Positions 27,000 through 35,488 are shown, counted from the stretch's first letter. The stretch: DNA of 64,000 bases from CBDDFV01 sp965227335 (GCA_965227335.1 CBDDFV010000009.1:372001-436000); one strand, 5' to 3'. The notes: generated by a model from the letters alone, not told the origin. Numbers and translations: made by a program.

Positions 27000-29071
27000 A
27001 CCTCGCGGCCCTCACGGCATTGGTGCTCGGAGCCGGCCTCGCCGCCGCACTCATTGCGCTGCGCCGACGCGCGGCGGTGTGGCAGCGTCAGCTCCCGCTG
27101 AAGATCGCGCTCGCCGTCCTGTTCCTCGGCCTCACCGCGGGCGCCGGCGGCTGGCTGTACGTGAAGTCGTCGGACCTGTCGGCGCAACGGTCGGCGCTGT
27201 ACGACGCCCTCAGCCGGGAGAGCCTCGCCCAGGGCACGCCGATCGCCACGCAGATCGCGGAAGAAGGCGTGTTCGAACTGAACGGCCGGACCTACGGAGC
27301 CGCGGCGTTCGTGCCGCAGAAATCGCTGATCTTCACCCCGGCCGGCGAATGGCTGAACCTCCCGCGATTCGTCGAGGATCTTCTGATCCCGCAGAAGCCG
27401 GCCGGCGTGCCCGCGTTCCTGCTCGATCATCCCGATACCGTCCTGCTCATCGCGGCGTCGGTGCTGCTGCTGTTGCAGCTTGTCGTGTGGCTGAACCTGT
27501 CGCTGGCGGGCGGGATTCTCGTCGGGGCGGCCGCGGCGCTGACGTCGCTGCTCCTCATGCTCGACCTGCCCAACGTCGCCGTCTATATCGCCGGCCTCGC
27601 GATGCTGACCTTTGCGTTCCTGCTGCTCACGCAGGCGCTCCAGGTCGTCTTCCAGGCCCCCGCCTCCGCGTGCGCAGTCGCGCACACCGTGGTGAAGGAG
27701 GCCGCGCGGCTGCGTCTGTCGTCGTCGTTCATCATTCTGCTGCTGCTCGTCCTGCCCCTGATCCCGCTCACGCTGGATCCTGACGCCCCGCTGCGCTATC
27801 AGATTCAGACGTTCATCAGCCGGTCGATGACGATGACGTTCATCATGGCCGCGTGCATGACGCTCTTCCTGTCCTGCGGGACGGTCGCGTTCGAGATTCG
27901 GGACCGGCAGATCTGGCAGTTGATGACGAAGCCGCTCAATCAGTTCCACTATCTGCTGGGCAAGTGGCTCGGCGTGATGGCGGTCAATCTCGTGCTGCTC
28001 ATCGTCACCGGTCTGTCGATCTTCCTCTTCACGCAGGTCCTGCGCGAGCGTCCCGCCGTCGACCAGTATGACGCCCTCGCGGTGCGGGAGCAGGTGCTGA
28101 CCGCCCGGTCCGCAAGTCGTCCGAAGCTGCCGGAGATCCGCAACGAAGACCTGGTCCGACGCGTGGAGCAGGCGATCGCCAACGACGCCGAACTCGACGA
28201 CAGCCTCGCGACCAAGCGCACCCTTGCCGCGAAGATCAAGAAGGAATACTCCTTCCAGCAGCGGTCGGTGCCCCCGTACGAGGGCCGCCTCTACACGTTC
28301 AGCGGACTCGAGGGCGCGAAGGATCTCGAATCGACGATCACCCTCCGCTACCAGTTCCACATCGGTCGCAGCGACGAACACGAGACCTATCCCGTCGTCT
28401 TCCGCTTCAACGAACGGGACGACCTCGCGATCCAGCAGATCTACGTGCCGACGATGCAGCACGTCCTGCCGATCGCGGCGTCGTACATCAAGGACGACGG
28501 CACCATCGACGTTGAGATCTTCAACCAGGACGCCGAAGGCCGTACGCCGATCGAATACTCGCTCAACTTTGACGCCGATGACTTCGAGATTCTCTACAAG
28601 AGCGACTCGTTCGAGGCGAACTTCAGCCGCGCCCTGATGCTGCAGTGGTTCAAGCTGGCGTTCCTCGCCATGCTCGGGATCGCCGCGGCGACGCTGCTGA
28701 GCTTCCCCGTCGCGTGTCTGCTCGCGTTCACGTTGTTCATGGCGGGCTCGATGTCCCACTTCCTCGAGTACGCGCTGGAGGAATACTATCCCGCGGCGAC
28801 GCACCTCATGCAGTGGGACAATCCCGGCATGGTGGCGGAATGGCTCTTCAAGCACGCGGTGAGGGGCGTCTGCCAGGGACTGATCTTCATGTTCGGCGAT
28901 TACGGCGAGTACCGGCCGACGCAATATCTCGTCGACGGCCGCCAGATCCCGTGGAGCTATGTCTCCGGGGCCGCGCTGAAGATCGGCGTGATCTGGTCGG
29001 GCGTGACGCTGTTCCTCGGCTACATCATTCTCCGTCGTCGCGAACTGGCGACGTACAGCGGGGCGGGTTGA
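26996..29071 (+). CDS. Large ABC permease with extracytoplasmic insert domain
   Basis: The 691-aa protein starts at GTG (GTGA overlap with the ATPase stop). Several N-terminal helices (NLAALTALVLGAGLAAALIAL; a small soluble stretch; TVLLIAASVLLLLQLVVWL and others) are followed by the ABC-2 core GTVAFEIRDRQIWQLMTKPLNQFHYLLGKWLGVMAVNLVLL. Between about residues 355 and 540 there is a soluble segment with beta-like runs (LYTFSGLEGAKDL, ITLRYQFHIG, YSLNFDADDFEIL) that should face the periplasm. Three to four further helices close the protein, ending in ILRRRELATYSGAG. The core matches that of the permease at 19399. The insert is large for ABC-2 permeases and may contact cargo. Confidence 0.83.
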   Translation: MNLAALTALVLGAGLAAALIALRRRAAVWQRQLPLKIALAVLFLGLTAGAGGWLYVKSSDLSAQRSALYDALSRESLAQGTPIATQIAEEGVFELNGRTYGAAAFVPQKSLIFTPAGEWLNLPRFVEDLLIPQKPAGVPAFLLDHPDTVLLIAASVLLLLQLVVWLNLSLAGGILVGAAAALTSLLLMLDLPNVAVYIAGLAMLTFAFLLLTQALQVVFQAPASACAVAHTVVKEAARLRLSSSFIILLLLVLPLIPLTLDPDAPLRYQIQTFISRSMTMTFIMAACMTLFLSCGTVAFEIRDRQIWQLMTKPLNQFHYLLGKWLGVMAVNLVLLIVTGLSIFLFTQVLRERPAVDQYDALAVREQVLTARSASRPKLPEIRNEDLVRRVEQAIANDAELDDSLATKRTLAAKIKKEYSFQQRSVPPYEGRLYTFSGLEGAKDLESTITLRYQFHIGRSDEHETYPVVFRFNERDDLAIQQIYVPTMQHVLPIAASYIKDDGTIDVEIFNQDAEGRTPIEYSLNFDADDFEILYKSDSFEANFSRALMLQWFKLAFLAMLGIAAATLLSFPVACLLAFTLFMAGSMSHFLEYALEEYYPAATHLMQWDNPGMVAEWLFKHAVRGVCQGLIFMFGDYGEYRPTQYLVDGRQIPWSYVSGAALKIGVIWSGVTLFLGYIILRRRELATYSGAG

Positions 29072-29129
29072 TCGACCCGGACCCGCCGCGCCCGGCGAAC
29101 GTCGGGCGGCTCCGGAAAGGAGTCTGACG

Positions 29130-31094
29130 ATGAAACATGATCGAATCATCCAGCTCGGCGCGGCCGCGATCGCCCTTGGCGGCGTGGTCGCCAGCGGCGC
29201 GACGCTCCCGACGATTCTCGACGTGTCCGAGGACCGCGCCCTGCGCTACACCGACGTCTCCGTCGAAGGCGCCCCGCCGATCGTCGCGATCGGCAACGCG
29301 ATCGGCGCCCTGCGGGGGCTCATCGTCGACTACCTCTGGCTGAAGGTGCACATTCGCAAGCAGCAGGGGCAGTACTACGAGGTCATGGCGGACGCCGACC
29401 TCATCACCAAGCTGCAGCCCCGTTTCCCCGGCGTGTGGGCCTTCCACGGTCACAACATGGCGTACAACATCTCCGTCGCCACCCACACCGAGCGGGAACG
29501 CTGGGAATGGGTCAAGGCGGGGATCGATCTCGTCCGCAACCGCGGTCTGCGCTACAACCCGGACGACCTCGAGCTGCACAAGGAACTCGCGTTCTGGTTC
29601 TCGCACAAGATCGAACACGTCAACGATGACGCCCACCTCTACTACAAGGCGGAACTCGCCCGCGAGTGGCAGCGCATCCTCGGTGAACCGCCGTGGGAGT
29701 ACGAGGAACGGGTGGCGTGGATCAAGGCGATCGCCGACGCCGGCGACACCATCGCGGACCAGGAGGAGTTGACGCCCGGCGTCATGTCCCTCCAGGCCGA
29801 ACTCAAGCGTCGACTCAAGTCGCTCGCCCCCGGCTACGACAAGAAGGAGCTCGGCTACGAGTTTCTGCGCGACTACGCCCAGTACCAGGCGCTGACCGGC
29901 GGCTCCAAATGGGCCCAGGCGATGGACCTGGTCGCCCAGCGCTCGCAGTTCAGCCCCTACTTCCGCGCCTTCGGCGAAATGGTCGACGACCCCGCCTTCG
30001 CCGACGCGTGGGAGCCGCTCGTCACGTATGTCCGCAAACGCTACCTCCGCGACGAAAAGAACATGGACGCGGAGCTGATGTACGAGATCACCCGCGACTA
30101 CGGACCGTTCGACTGGCGCCACGGCTCCTCCCACGCCTTCTACTGGGCGCACAAGGGACGCGGCGGCGAAGCCCGGCTCGAAACGGACGACATCTACAAG
30201 CTCCTCAACAACGACCGCATCCGCATCCACTCGATGCAGGCGCTGTCGCGGTTCGGACGCGTTTCGTTCGACCTCCTCGCCCAGGACGCCTTGCGCGGCT
30301 CCATGCCGGACGTCCGCTGGATCGAGTCCATCGACCGCGAGTTCCGCAACCTCTACCTCAAGTATTACGACGCCCGCGGGGCCGGCGGCGACAGCTTCAT
30401 CGACTTCCACGTCAACTACATGAAGGACGCCGTCCGCCAGCTCGCCCGCATGGGCGAACGCGACGCCGCGCAGACGATCCTCGACAAGCTCGACGCCTAC
30501 TACGGACCGGGCACCATCTGGAACAACCCCGAGTTCCGGCGCCCGCTCGACAAGATCGTCGAGGTCGAAGTGCTCGGCGAGTACGACATGCAGCCCCACC
30601 TCGCGCCCGCCGATGTCGCCGGCGCCCTGCGATACGGCTTCGTGGTCGGACTCGGCGGCGATCGGCCCGAAGTCTTCCAGCAGGCGGTCGAGTTCGCCAA
30701 CGGCGTCCGCCGGTACTTCCGCGAGAACGACTGGAACAACTACACCACCAAGTTCGGCACCGGCCGCATCCGCGACCTGGTCCGCCAACTCGACGAAATC
30801 TACTTCGACGTCTTCGCCCAGGTGATGACCGACCGGTCCATCGACTTCCTCGATCGACTCACGATCTATGTCCGCGTGCCCGAGGAACACCGCGTCGAAA
30901 TCTACGACCGGATTCTTCCCCAACTCGCCCGCGAACTCGAGGGCGGGCCCCTCATGGCCCGCTACGAAAGCATGGAGCGAATCCTCCCGCCGCCGCGCGG
31001 CATCGAGGCGTTCCGCCAGCAGCAGGCCGCCGAACAGGAGCGTCTCCGACGCGAGCAGGAGGAATCCGAAAAGGCGCGGATCCAGGGCCAGTAA
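29130..31094 (+). CDS. 654-aa conserved-type exported protein of unknown function
   Basis: AAGGAG lies well placed before the ATG at 29130. The N-terminus (KHDRIIQLGAAAIALGGVVASGATLP) is a signal peptide or membrane anchor. The mature part opens SVEGAPPIVAIGNAIGALRGLIVDYLW, then GQYYEVMADADLITKLQPRFPGVWAFHGHNMAYNISV, ERWEWVKAGIDLVRNRGLRYNPDDLELHKELAFWFSHKI. This reads as helical, TPR-like packing. From memory, similar lines occur in unnamed proteins of other Planctomycetota and Verrucomicrobiota, often beside ABC transporter genes, but I cannot verify that here. The C-terminal 60 residues are charged (RQQQAAEQERLRREQEESEKAR). It follows the permease gene by 58 bp and may be the extracytoplasmic partner of that transporter. 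It converges with the FAH-hydrolase gene 17 bp away. Confidence 0.8.
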   Translation: MKHDRIIQLGAAAIALGGVVASGATLPTILDVSEDRALRYTDVSVEGAPPIVAIGNAIGALRGLIVDYLWLKVHIRKQQGQYYEVMADADLITKLQPRFPGVWAFHGHNMAYNISVATHTERERWEWVKAGIDLVRNRGLRYNPDDLELHKELAFWFSHKIEHVNDDAHLYYKAELAREWQRILGEPPWEYEERVAWIKAIADAGDTIADQEELTPGVMSLQAELKRRLKSLAPGYDKKELGYEFLRDYAQYQALTGGSKWAQAMDLVAQRSQFSPYFRAFGEMVDDPAFADAWEPLVTYVRKRYLRDEKNMDAELMYEITRDYGPFDWRHGSSHAFYWAHKGRGGEARLETDDIYKLLNNDRIRIHSMQALSRFGRVSFDLLAQDALRGSMPDVRWIESIDREFRNLYLKYYDARGAGGDSFIDFHVNYMKDAVRQLARMGERDAAQTILDKLDAYYGPGTIWNNPEFRRPLDKIVEVEVLGEYDMQPHLAPADVAGALRYGFVVGLGGDRPEVFQQAVEFANGVRRYFRENDWNNYTTKFGTGRIRDLVRQLDEIYFDVFAQVMTDRSIDFLDRLTIYVRVPEEHRVEIYDRILPQLARELEGGPLMARYESMERILPPPRGIEAFRQQQAAEQERLRREQEESEKARIQGQ

Positions 31095-31111
31095 ACGCCG
31101 AGGCGGAAACC

Positions 31112-31786
31112 TCAGCCGAAACGCACCGGATTCCGCAGCACGCCCAGTCCTTCGATTTCGATCTCGATGACATCGCCGTCGCGCAGCCAGCGCGGCGGCG
31201 ATTTCGCCGCCCCCACCCCCTCCGGCGTCCCCGTCAGCACCACCGTCCCCGCCAGCAGCGTCGTGCCCGACGACAACGTCGCGATCAGCGTCGGGATCGA
31301 GAAGAGCATCTCCGACGTGCGCGCATCCTGCACGACCTCTCCGTTCAGACGCGTCGTGAGATGAAGATCACCCGCATCCCCGACCTGCGCCGCCGGCGTC
31401 AGCGGGCTCAACGGACAGAACGTGTCGAAGCTCTTGCCCCGCACGAACTGACCGCCCGACCCCTTCTTCTGCCACCAGCGGGCGCTGACGTCGTTGGCGA
31501 TCGCGTAGCCGCTGACGAAGGACAACGCATCGCCCTCCGTCGCGTCGCGACAGTCGCGCCCGATGATCACCGCCAGTTCGCCCTCGTAGTCGACCTGCTC
31601 CCCCGGCTCGCGGCAGATCGGCGGGATCACGATCGGCTCGCCGTCGCCGATCACCGACGCCGGATTCTTCATGAAGACCGTCGGATGCGTCGCGCCCTCG
31701 CCGCCGCCCATTTCCTTCGCGTGCGCGGCGTAGTTGCGTCCGATGCAGATGATCGCGGGCGGATACGAACGGGCGGCGTCGGTCAT
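31112..31786 (-). CDS. Fumarylacetoacetate hydrolase family protein
   Basis: The 224-aa protein has the FAH fold: CIGRNYAAHAKEM near the start, VFMKNPASVIGDG, the metal-binding E-x-E of VDYEGELAVIIGRDC, GYAIANDVSARWWQ, GKSFDTFCPL, and VLTGTPEGVGAA. Relatives hydrolyse or decarboxylate acylpyruvates and similar 2-keto acids with Mg2+. The E-E-D metal ligands (E in YEGE, and D in ANDVS) are present. Its start overlaps the yidD stop (ATGA), so it is translated after rnpA-yidD, an odd place for a catabolic enzyme. The protein is of normal length (about 220 aa). The substrate cannot be told from sequence. Confidence 0.88.
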   Translation of the reverse strand: MTDAARSYPPAIICIGRNYAAHAKEMGGGEGATHPTVFMKNPASVIGDGEPIVIPPICREPGEQVDYEGELAVIIGRDCRDATEGDALSFVSGYAIANDVSARWWQKKGSGGQFVRGKSFDTFCPLSPLTPAAQVGDAGDLHLTTRLNGEVVQDARTSEMLFSIPTLIATLSSGTTLLAGTVVLTGTPEGVGAAKSPPRWLRDGDVIEIEIEGLGVLRNPVRFG

Positions 31787-32016
31787 GCGGCGTCAGGTCC
31801 GGAAGCAGGGGAGCGGGCGGGCGGCACCGGATCGAAGCCGGATCCGCCGAAGGGGTGGCATCGACCGATGCGGCGGAGGGTCAGCCAGCCGCCCCGGATC
31901 GCGCCGTGCGCTTCGATCGCCTCCAACCCGTACGCCGAGCACGTCGGCCAGTAGCGACATCGACCGCCCATGATCGGGCCGAGGGTGACCTGGTAGGCGA
32001 GGATCAACAGACGCAT
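31783..32016 (-). CDS. yidD: Membrane protein insertion efficiency factor YidD
   Basis: The start at 32016 (ATGA overlap with the rnpA stop) gives 77 aa, the usual YidD length. A longer reading to 32091 adds only shadow sequence. YidD is a small membrane-associated protein that helps YidC insert proteins. The family pattern is clear: LLILAYQVTLGPIMGGRCRYWPTCSAYGLEAIEAHGAIRG, then GRCHPFGGSGFDPVP, with the conserved Cys residues. It lies in the classic rnpA-yidD order. The gene ends in an ATGA overlap with the FAH hydrolase. Confidence 0.93.
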   Translation of the reverse strand: MRLLILAYQVTLGPIMGGRCRYWPTCSAYGLEAIEAHGAIRGGWLTLRRIGRCHPFGGSGFDPVPPARSPASGPDAA

Positions 32017-32429
32017 CAGCCGCGCGGCGGGCGATCGTCGGACCGATCGCTCCGTCGGCTCGCGTGTTTCTGATGAATCGTGCGTACACATCGGGCGAGA
32101 AGGTCCTGGTACTCGGCGAGGCGGAGCGGCTCGTGCCGTCGGGCGGTGATCACCACATCATACGGCTCCGGAAAGTCGTGCTGCATCAGCCGGAAGGCCT
32201 CGCGGAGGCGGCGCTTGAGCCGATTGCGGACGACCGCCCCGCCGACGCGTCGGCCGATGGAGAGGCCGAGCCGGGGTCGATCGCCCCGGGCGGGCCGGGC
32301 GTGCACCGTGAGCGGGCCGCTGGCATGCCGGAGCCCGGCGTCGAAGACGGCCTGAAACTCCCGTTTGTGGGTGAGGCGATGGCCGGGTCGGAAGCGGAGG
32401 CGTTCGGGGCGGGCGGCGGCGGCGGTCAA
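32016..32429 (-). CDS. rnpA: Ribonuclease P protein component
   Basis: The 137-aa basic protein is the protein subunit of RNase P, which trims tRNA 5' leaders. It contains the family line RPRLGLSIGRRVGGAVVRNRLKRRLREAFR, with the RNR box and the LTHKREFQAVFDAG N-terminus. The only upstream start is TTG at 32429, with GAGG about 10 nt before. ATG is absent in the first 25 codons, so TTG is accepted. The C-terminal 20 residues (SRRSDRSDDRPPRG) are an unconserved tail. No rpmH is found upstream, unlike the common rpmH-rnpA-yidD order. The start is divergent from rpoZ. Confidence 0.9.
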   Translation of the reverse strand: MTAAAARPERLRFRPGHRLTHKREFQAVFDAGLRHASGPLTVHARPARGDRPRLGLSIGRRVGGAVVRNRLKRRLREAFRLMQHDFPEPYDVVITARRHEPLRLAEYQDLLARCVRTIHQKHASRRSDRSDDRPPRG

Positions 32430-32550
32430 CGGGATTCGACCTCGGGTGGGGGGGACGCTATTATGCGTGATTCGGCGATCACGACGGAGAAACGGGCGGA
32501 CCCGCCCGGCCGGTCAGATCGTCGCAGCACCTGCGAAGGAAACGCCACGC

Positions 32551-32784
32551 ATGATCGAAGCGCTGAAGAGCGATGAGATTGTCAACAAGATGGGCGGCCG
32601 GTTCAAGCTGACCGCGCTCATTCAGCGCCGGCTCCGCGAACTGATCGTGGACGGCGCCCGACCCCTCGTCGACCGCAACGGTCGCACCGACCTCGAGGTC
32701 GTGATCGAGGAGATCCTCCAGGACAAGATCACGGCGGACTGGACCGATACCGGCTACGACCCGAAGACCGGCGCGACCCTCTGA
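32551..32784 (+). CDS. rpoZ: RNA polymerase omega subunit
   Basis: This 77-aa protein starts at ATG 32551, with AAGGAAA about 9 nt upstream, and matches RpoZ: IEALKSDEIVNKMGGRFKLTALIQRRLREL, then ARPLVDRNG and EVVIEEILQDKI. Omega is a small accessory subunit that stabilises beta' in the RNA polymerase core. Length and order fit the family. It lies 62 bp before coaC. The rpoZ-coaBC neighbourhood is frequent in bacteria and supports the call. Confidence 0.9.
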   Translation: MIEALKSDEIVNKMGGRFKLTALIQRRLRELIVDGARPLVDRNGRTDLEVVIEEILQDKITADWTDTGYDPKTGATL

Positions 32785-32846
32785 GTCGCTCCCCGCCGTC
32801 GGCGCCGGCCGGGCGGCGAGGGTGACGCCTGGGATGGAGCCGCGAC

Positions 32847-33428
32847 ATGACTGCCCACGATGAAACCGGGACGGCGACCGACCGGTCCCGCGTGCTGATT
32901 GGGGTCACGGGCGGGATCGCGGCGTACAAGACCGCGTCCGTCGTCAGTGCGCTCAGCCAGACCGGGCATGACGTCACGGTCCTCATGACGGACGCCGCGA
33001 CCCGGTTCGTGACGCCCCTGACCTTCCAGGCCCTCTCCGGTCGACCCGTGTACTCGGATCAGTGGTCCCACGTCGAATCGCAGGACCCGCAGCACATCAG
33101 TCTCGCTCGCGCGGCGGACGTGATGCTGATCGCGCCGTGCTCCATGGACATGCTCGCGAAGCTCGCGACCGGACGCACCGACGATGTCGTCGCCCTCATC
33201 GTGTCGGCCATCGATCGCGATCGTCAGCCCGTCCTGCTCGCTCCGTCGATGAACGCCGTGATGTGGAAGCAGCCCGCGACGCAGCGGAACCTGAAGCAAC
33301 TCGCCGATGACGGATTCACGATCCTCGAGCCGGACGCCGGCTGGCAGGCGTGCCGCACCGAAGGCGTCGGTCGGTTACCGGAACCCCCCGCCCTCGTCGA
33401 AGCGGTGGAGGCGGCCTTGCGCGGCTGA
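32847..33428 (+). CDS. coaC: Phosphopantothenoylcysteine decarboxylase (CoaC domain only)
   Basis: The 193-aa flavoprotein starts at ATG 32847. It carries the FMN-binding GVTGGIAAYKTASVVS, the His of DPQHISLARAADVMLIAPCSMDMLAKLATG, and the substrate line LLAPSMNAVMWKQPATQRNLKQL. Cys and Gly of the C-terminal clamp are kept (WQACRTEGVGRLPEP). It converts 4'-phosphopantothenoylcysteine to 4'-phosphopantetheine in CoA synthesis. Many bacteria have one CoaBC protein; here the CoaB ligase half is missing after a normal stop, so a separate coaB must lie elsewhere. The rpoZ gene lies just upstream. Confidence 0.88.
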   Translation: MTAHDETGTATDRSRVLIGVTGGIAAYKTASVVSALSQTGHDVTVLMTDAATRFVTPLTFQALSGRPVYSDQWSHVESQDPQHISLARAADVMLIAPCSMDMLAKLATGRTDDVVALIVSAIDRDRQPVLLAPSMNAVMWKQPATQRNLKQLADDGFTILEPDAGWQACRTEGVGRLPEPPALVEAVEAALRG

Positions 33429-33597
33429 CCCGCCTTCTCAGCCGGCGCCCATCCGGGACTAATTCGCCCCTGATTCCTGACTCGCCCCTTGAGGCCGTGG
33501 CGCTTGCGCGGTCGAATTGAGACGGAGCGACGGGTGGTCGTTTCGTTCAACCCCACGGCGGCGCGATCGCGTCAGCCGCTTCAGGAGGCGATTCAGG

Positions 33598-35136
33598 ATG
33601 ATGACTGGGATGACACGGCGTGTGATGTGGACGGCGACGGCGGCGGCCTGTGTGATGGCGACCGCGGCGGCGGCCCAGTCCCGCAGCAGCGGCGCTGACC
33701 TCTCCGACGTGCTGGCCGGTCGGCTCGGCGACGGCGCCCTCGAGAAGCTCGACCGCGTGACCGTGATGCCCGTGCTCCTTCAGCCCTCCGGCCTCAAGGG
33801 CGCCGGCGGCGGGATCGCCGGGGGTTGCCCGCAGGAGATGTCCACCCACACCAAGTCGGACTTCGGTCCGGGCACCTACATCGCCCAGGGCGGCTTCGCC
33901 GAGGGCGAAATCCAGGCCCAGTCGTACGTTATTCCCGCCGGGTTGTTCCCGCTCAGGATCGATCAGGTCGAAACGCTCTTCGCCACGTCCAACGCCTCGC
34001 AGTCGACGACGACCGAGTGGTCCGTCCTCTTCTGGTCGGGCACGCCGTCGACCGGCACGCTGGTCGCGGAGTTCTCGTCGGACGGGAAGATCCTGCCCCA
34101 CCTCCAGATGCCCCCCGGCACCACGGGGACGATCATCCAGGTCGCGGTCGACCCCGGCGATCCGGAGCAGATCTTCATCGACAACGACGGTTCGAACACC
34201 TTCTCGATCGGCTTCCGCATCGATGAGCACAACTCGCAGACGCAGGACCCGTGCTTCACGGCGCCGCCGAGCTGCTGCAACGCCTTCCCGACCACCGATA
34301 CCGACGGGCTCGACGTCTCGACCGGCAACTGGATCTTCGCCCTGAACTGCGGCCCCTTCGGCTGCCCCTCGGGCTGGAAGACCTTCGCTCAGCTCGGTCT
34401 CTGCCAGCCCTCAGGCGACTGGGTCATGCGGGCGTTCTGGACGCCTGTCGATTGCGGCTCGGGCGCCTGCTGTCTCAACGATGGCGACTGCGTCCAGCTC
34501 AACGAAGTCGAATGCCAGATCGCCGGCGGCGAGTTCCAGGGGTTCGGCGTCCCCTGCGGCGACTGCCCCGAACCCACCGTCGCCTGCTGCTTCGAAGGCG
34601 GCGGCTGCGTCCAGTTCCCCGAAGACGTCTGCCTCAACGCCGGCGGCGTCTCCAACGGACCCGGATCCGACTGCGACGAAATCGTCTGCTTCCCCATGGG
34701 CGCCTGCTGTCTGCCGGACGGCAGCTGCATGGATGACCTCTCGCCCGAAGACTGCGCGGCGATGGAAGGGACGTTCCAGGGCGACGACACCACCTGTGGC
34801 GAAACCAACTGCCCCGCCCCCGTCGGCGCCTGCTGCTTCGAAACCGGCTTCTGCTTCGTCACCGAACAGGCGAACTGCATCGACGCCAACGGCGCGTGGT
34901 TCGGCGCGGGCTCCGACTGTGACGACGTCGACCAGAACGGAACCGCCGACGTCTGCGAGGACGATCCGGGCGTTCCCGGCGACCTCGACGGCGATGGCGA
35001 TGTCGATCCCGCCGACCTCGCCGCCCTCCTCAGCGCCTGGGGCACGGACGACGAGGCGGCGGACCTCGATGACGACGGCGTCGTCGGCTCCAGCGATCTC
35101 GCCATCCTCCTCGCCAACTGGGGCGACGGCGGCTGA
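33598..35136 (+). CDS. Secreted Cys-rich protein with dockerin-like C-terminus
   Basis: The 512-aa protein starts at ATG 33598, with AGGAGG 9 nt upstream. Its signal peptide is MTRRVMWTATAAACVMATAAAAQS. The middle (about residues 60-280) reads as a beta-rich domain. From about residue 290 come four to five Cys-rich repeats of about 45-50 residues, with the pattern GACC-L/F-...-C-...-E-...-C-...-G-...-C-...-C. Examples are GACCLNDGDCVQLNEVECQI and GACCFETGFCFVTEQANCID. The last 60 residues are a dockerin-like pair (DLDGDGDVDPADLAALLSAW, then DLDDDGVVGSSDLAILLANW). The disulfide-rich repeats and calcium loops suggest an extracellular surface protein. A strong terminator follows 17 bp after the stop. 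Function unknown. Confidence 0.88.
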   Translation: MMTGMTRRVMWTATAAACVMATAAAAQSRSSGADLSDVLAGRLGDGALEKLDRVTVMPVLLQPSGLKGAGGGIAGGCPQEMSTHTKSDFGPGTYIAQGGFAEGEIQAQSYVIPAGLFPLRIDQVETLFATSNASQSTTTEWSVLFWSGTPSTGTLVAEFSSDGKILPHLQMPPGTTGTIIQVAVDPGDPEQIFIDNDGSNTFSIGFRIDEHNSQTQDPCFTAPPSCCNAFPTTDTDGLDVSTGNWIFALNCGPFGCPSGWKTFAQLGLCQPSGDWVMRAFWTPVDCGSGACCLNDGDCVQLNEVECQIAGGEFQGFGVPCGDCPEPTVACCFEGGGCVQFPEDVCLNAGGVSNGPGSDCDEIVCFPMGACCLPDGSCMDDLSPEDCAAMEGTFQGDDTTCGETNCPAPVGACCFETGFCFVTEQANCIDANGAWFGAGSDCDDVDQNGTADVCEDDPGVPGDLDGDGDVDPADLAALLSAWGTDDEAADLDDDGVVGSSDLAILLANWGDGG

Positions 35137-35153
35137 ACCAACCATGGCGAAAT

Positions 35154-35197
35154 GGGGGTGATGACGCGCCTGTGCAGCCCGTCATCGCCCCCTTTTT
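35154..35197 (+). terminator. Rho-independent terminator
   Basis: GGGGGTGATGACG (35154-35166) pairs with CGTCATCGCCCCC (35180-35192), one G-T pair, and is followed by TTTTT. It is a textbook intrinsic terminator for the Cys-rich gene ending at 35136. Confidence 0.88.
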
Positions 35198-35313
35198 CGA
35201 TTCCCGGCAACCGTCGCTCGCCCCGCCACGAATCGTGAGACATCATCAGGTAACGTCCGGTCGGACTGGTGGAAGGGAGAAAGACCTCCCACTCTGACCC
35301 GGCACCCCTCCGT

Positions 35314-35346
35314 CGAGCCTCCCATTCGGGAGGCTCGGCGTGTTTT
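35314..35346 (+). terminator. Second intrinsic terminator / attenuator
   Basis: CGAGCCTCCC (35314-35323) pairs perfectly with GGGAGGCTCG (35328-35337) across the loop ATTC, with GCGTGTTTT after it. There is no gene between it and the first terminator, so it may end a small RNA or act as an attenuator for the gene at 35489. Confidence 0.75.
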
Positions 35347-35488
35347 CGGACCCTCGCGTTCCCACACACCGCCGCCCGCGAAATCGCACCCGCCGACCGC
35401 CCCGACGGTCCCTCCCGCCAAAGCCCGACCCGCCCCGCGTCGATACCTCTGACGTCGCACGCCCGCGACGCCACCAGGAGATCGCCGC

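Larger units (their letters stand above)
35137..35488 (+). other. Intergenic region with two terminators and possible small RNA
   Basis: These 352 bp hold a strong terminator at 35154-35197 and a second stem-loop with a T-tract at 35314-35346. Between them are 116 bases, including a smaller hairpin GGGAG-AAAGAC-CTCCC near 35275-35290. This part could be a short RNA ending at the second terminator or an attenuating leader of the protease-like gene at 35489. No ribosome site or coding frame stands out. The last 140 bp are ordinary GC-rich DNA. Confidence 0.5.

Noticed and set aside
32017..32091. N-terminal extension of YidD by 25 codons
   Set aside because: It overlaps rnpA in another frame and makes YidD longer than its family; the ATGA overlap start fits better.
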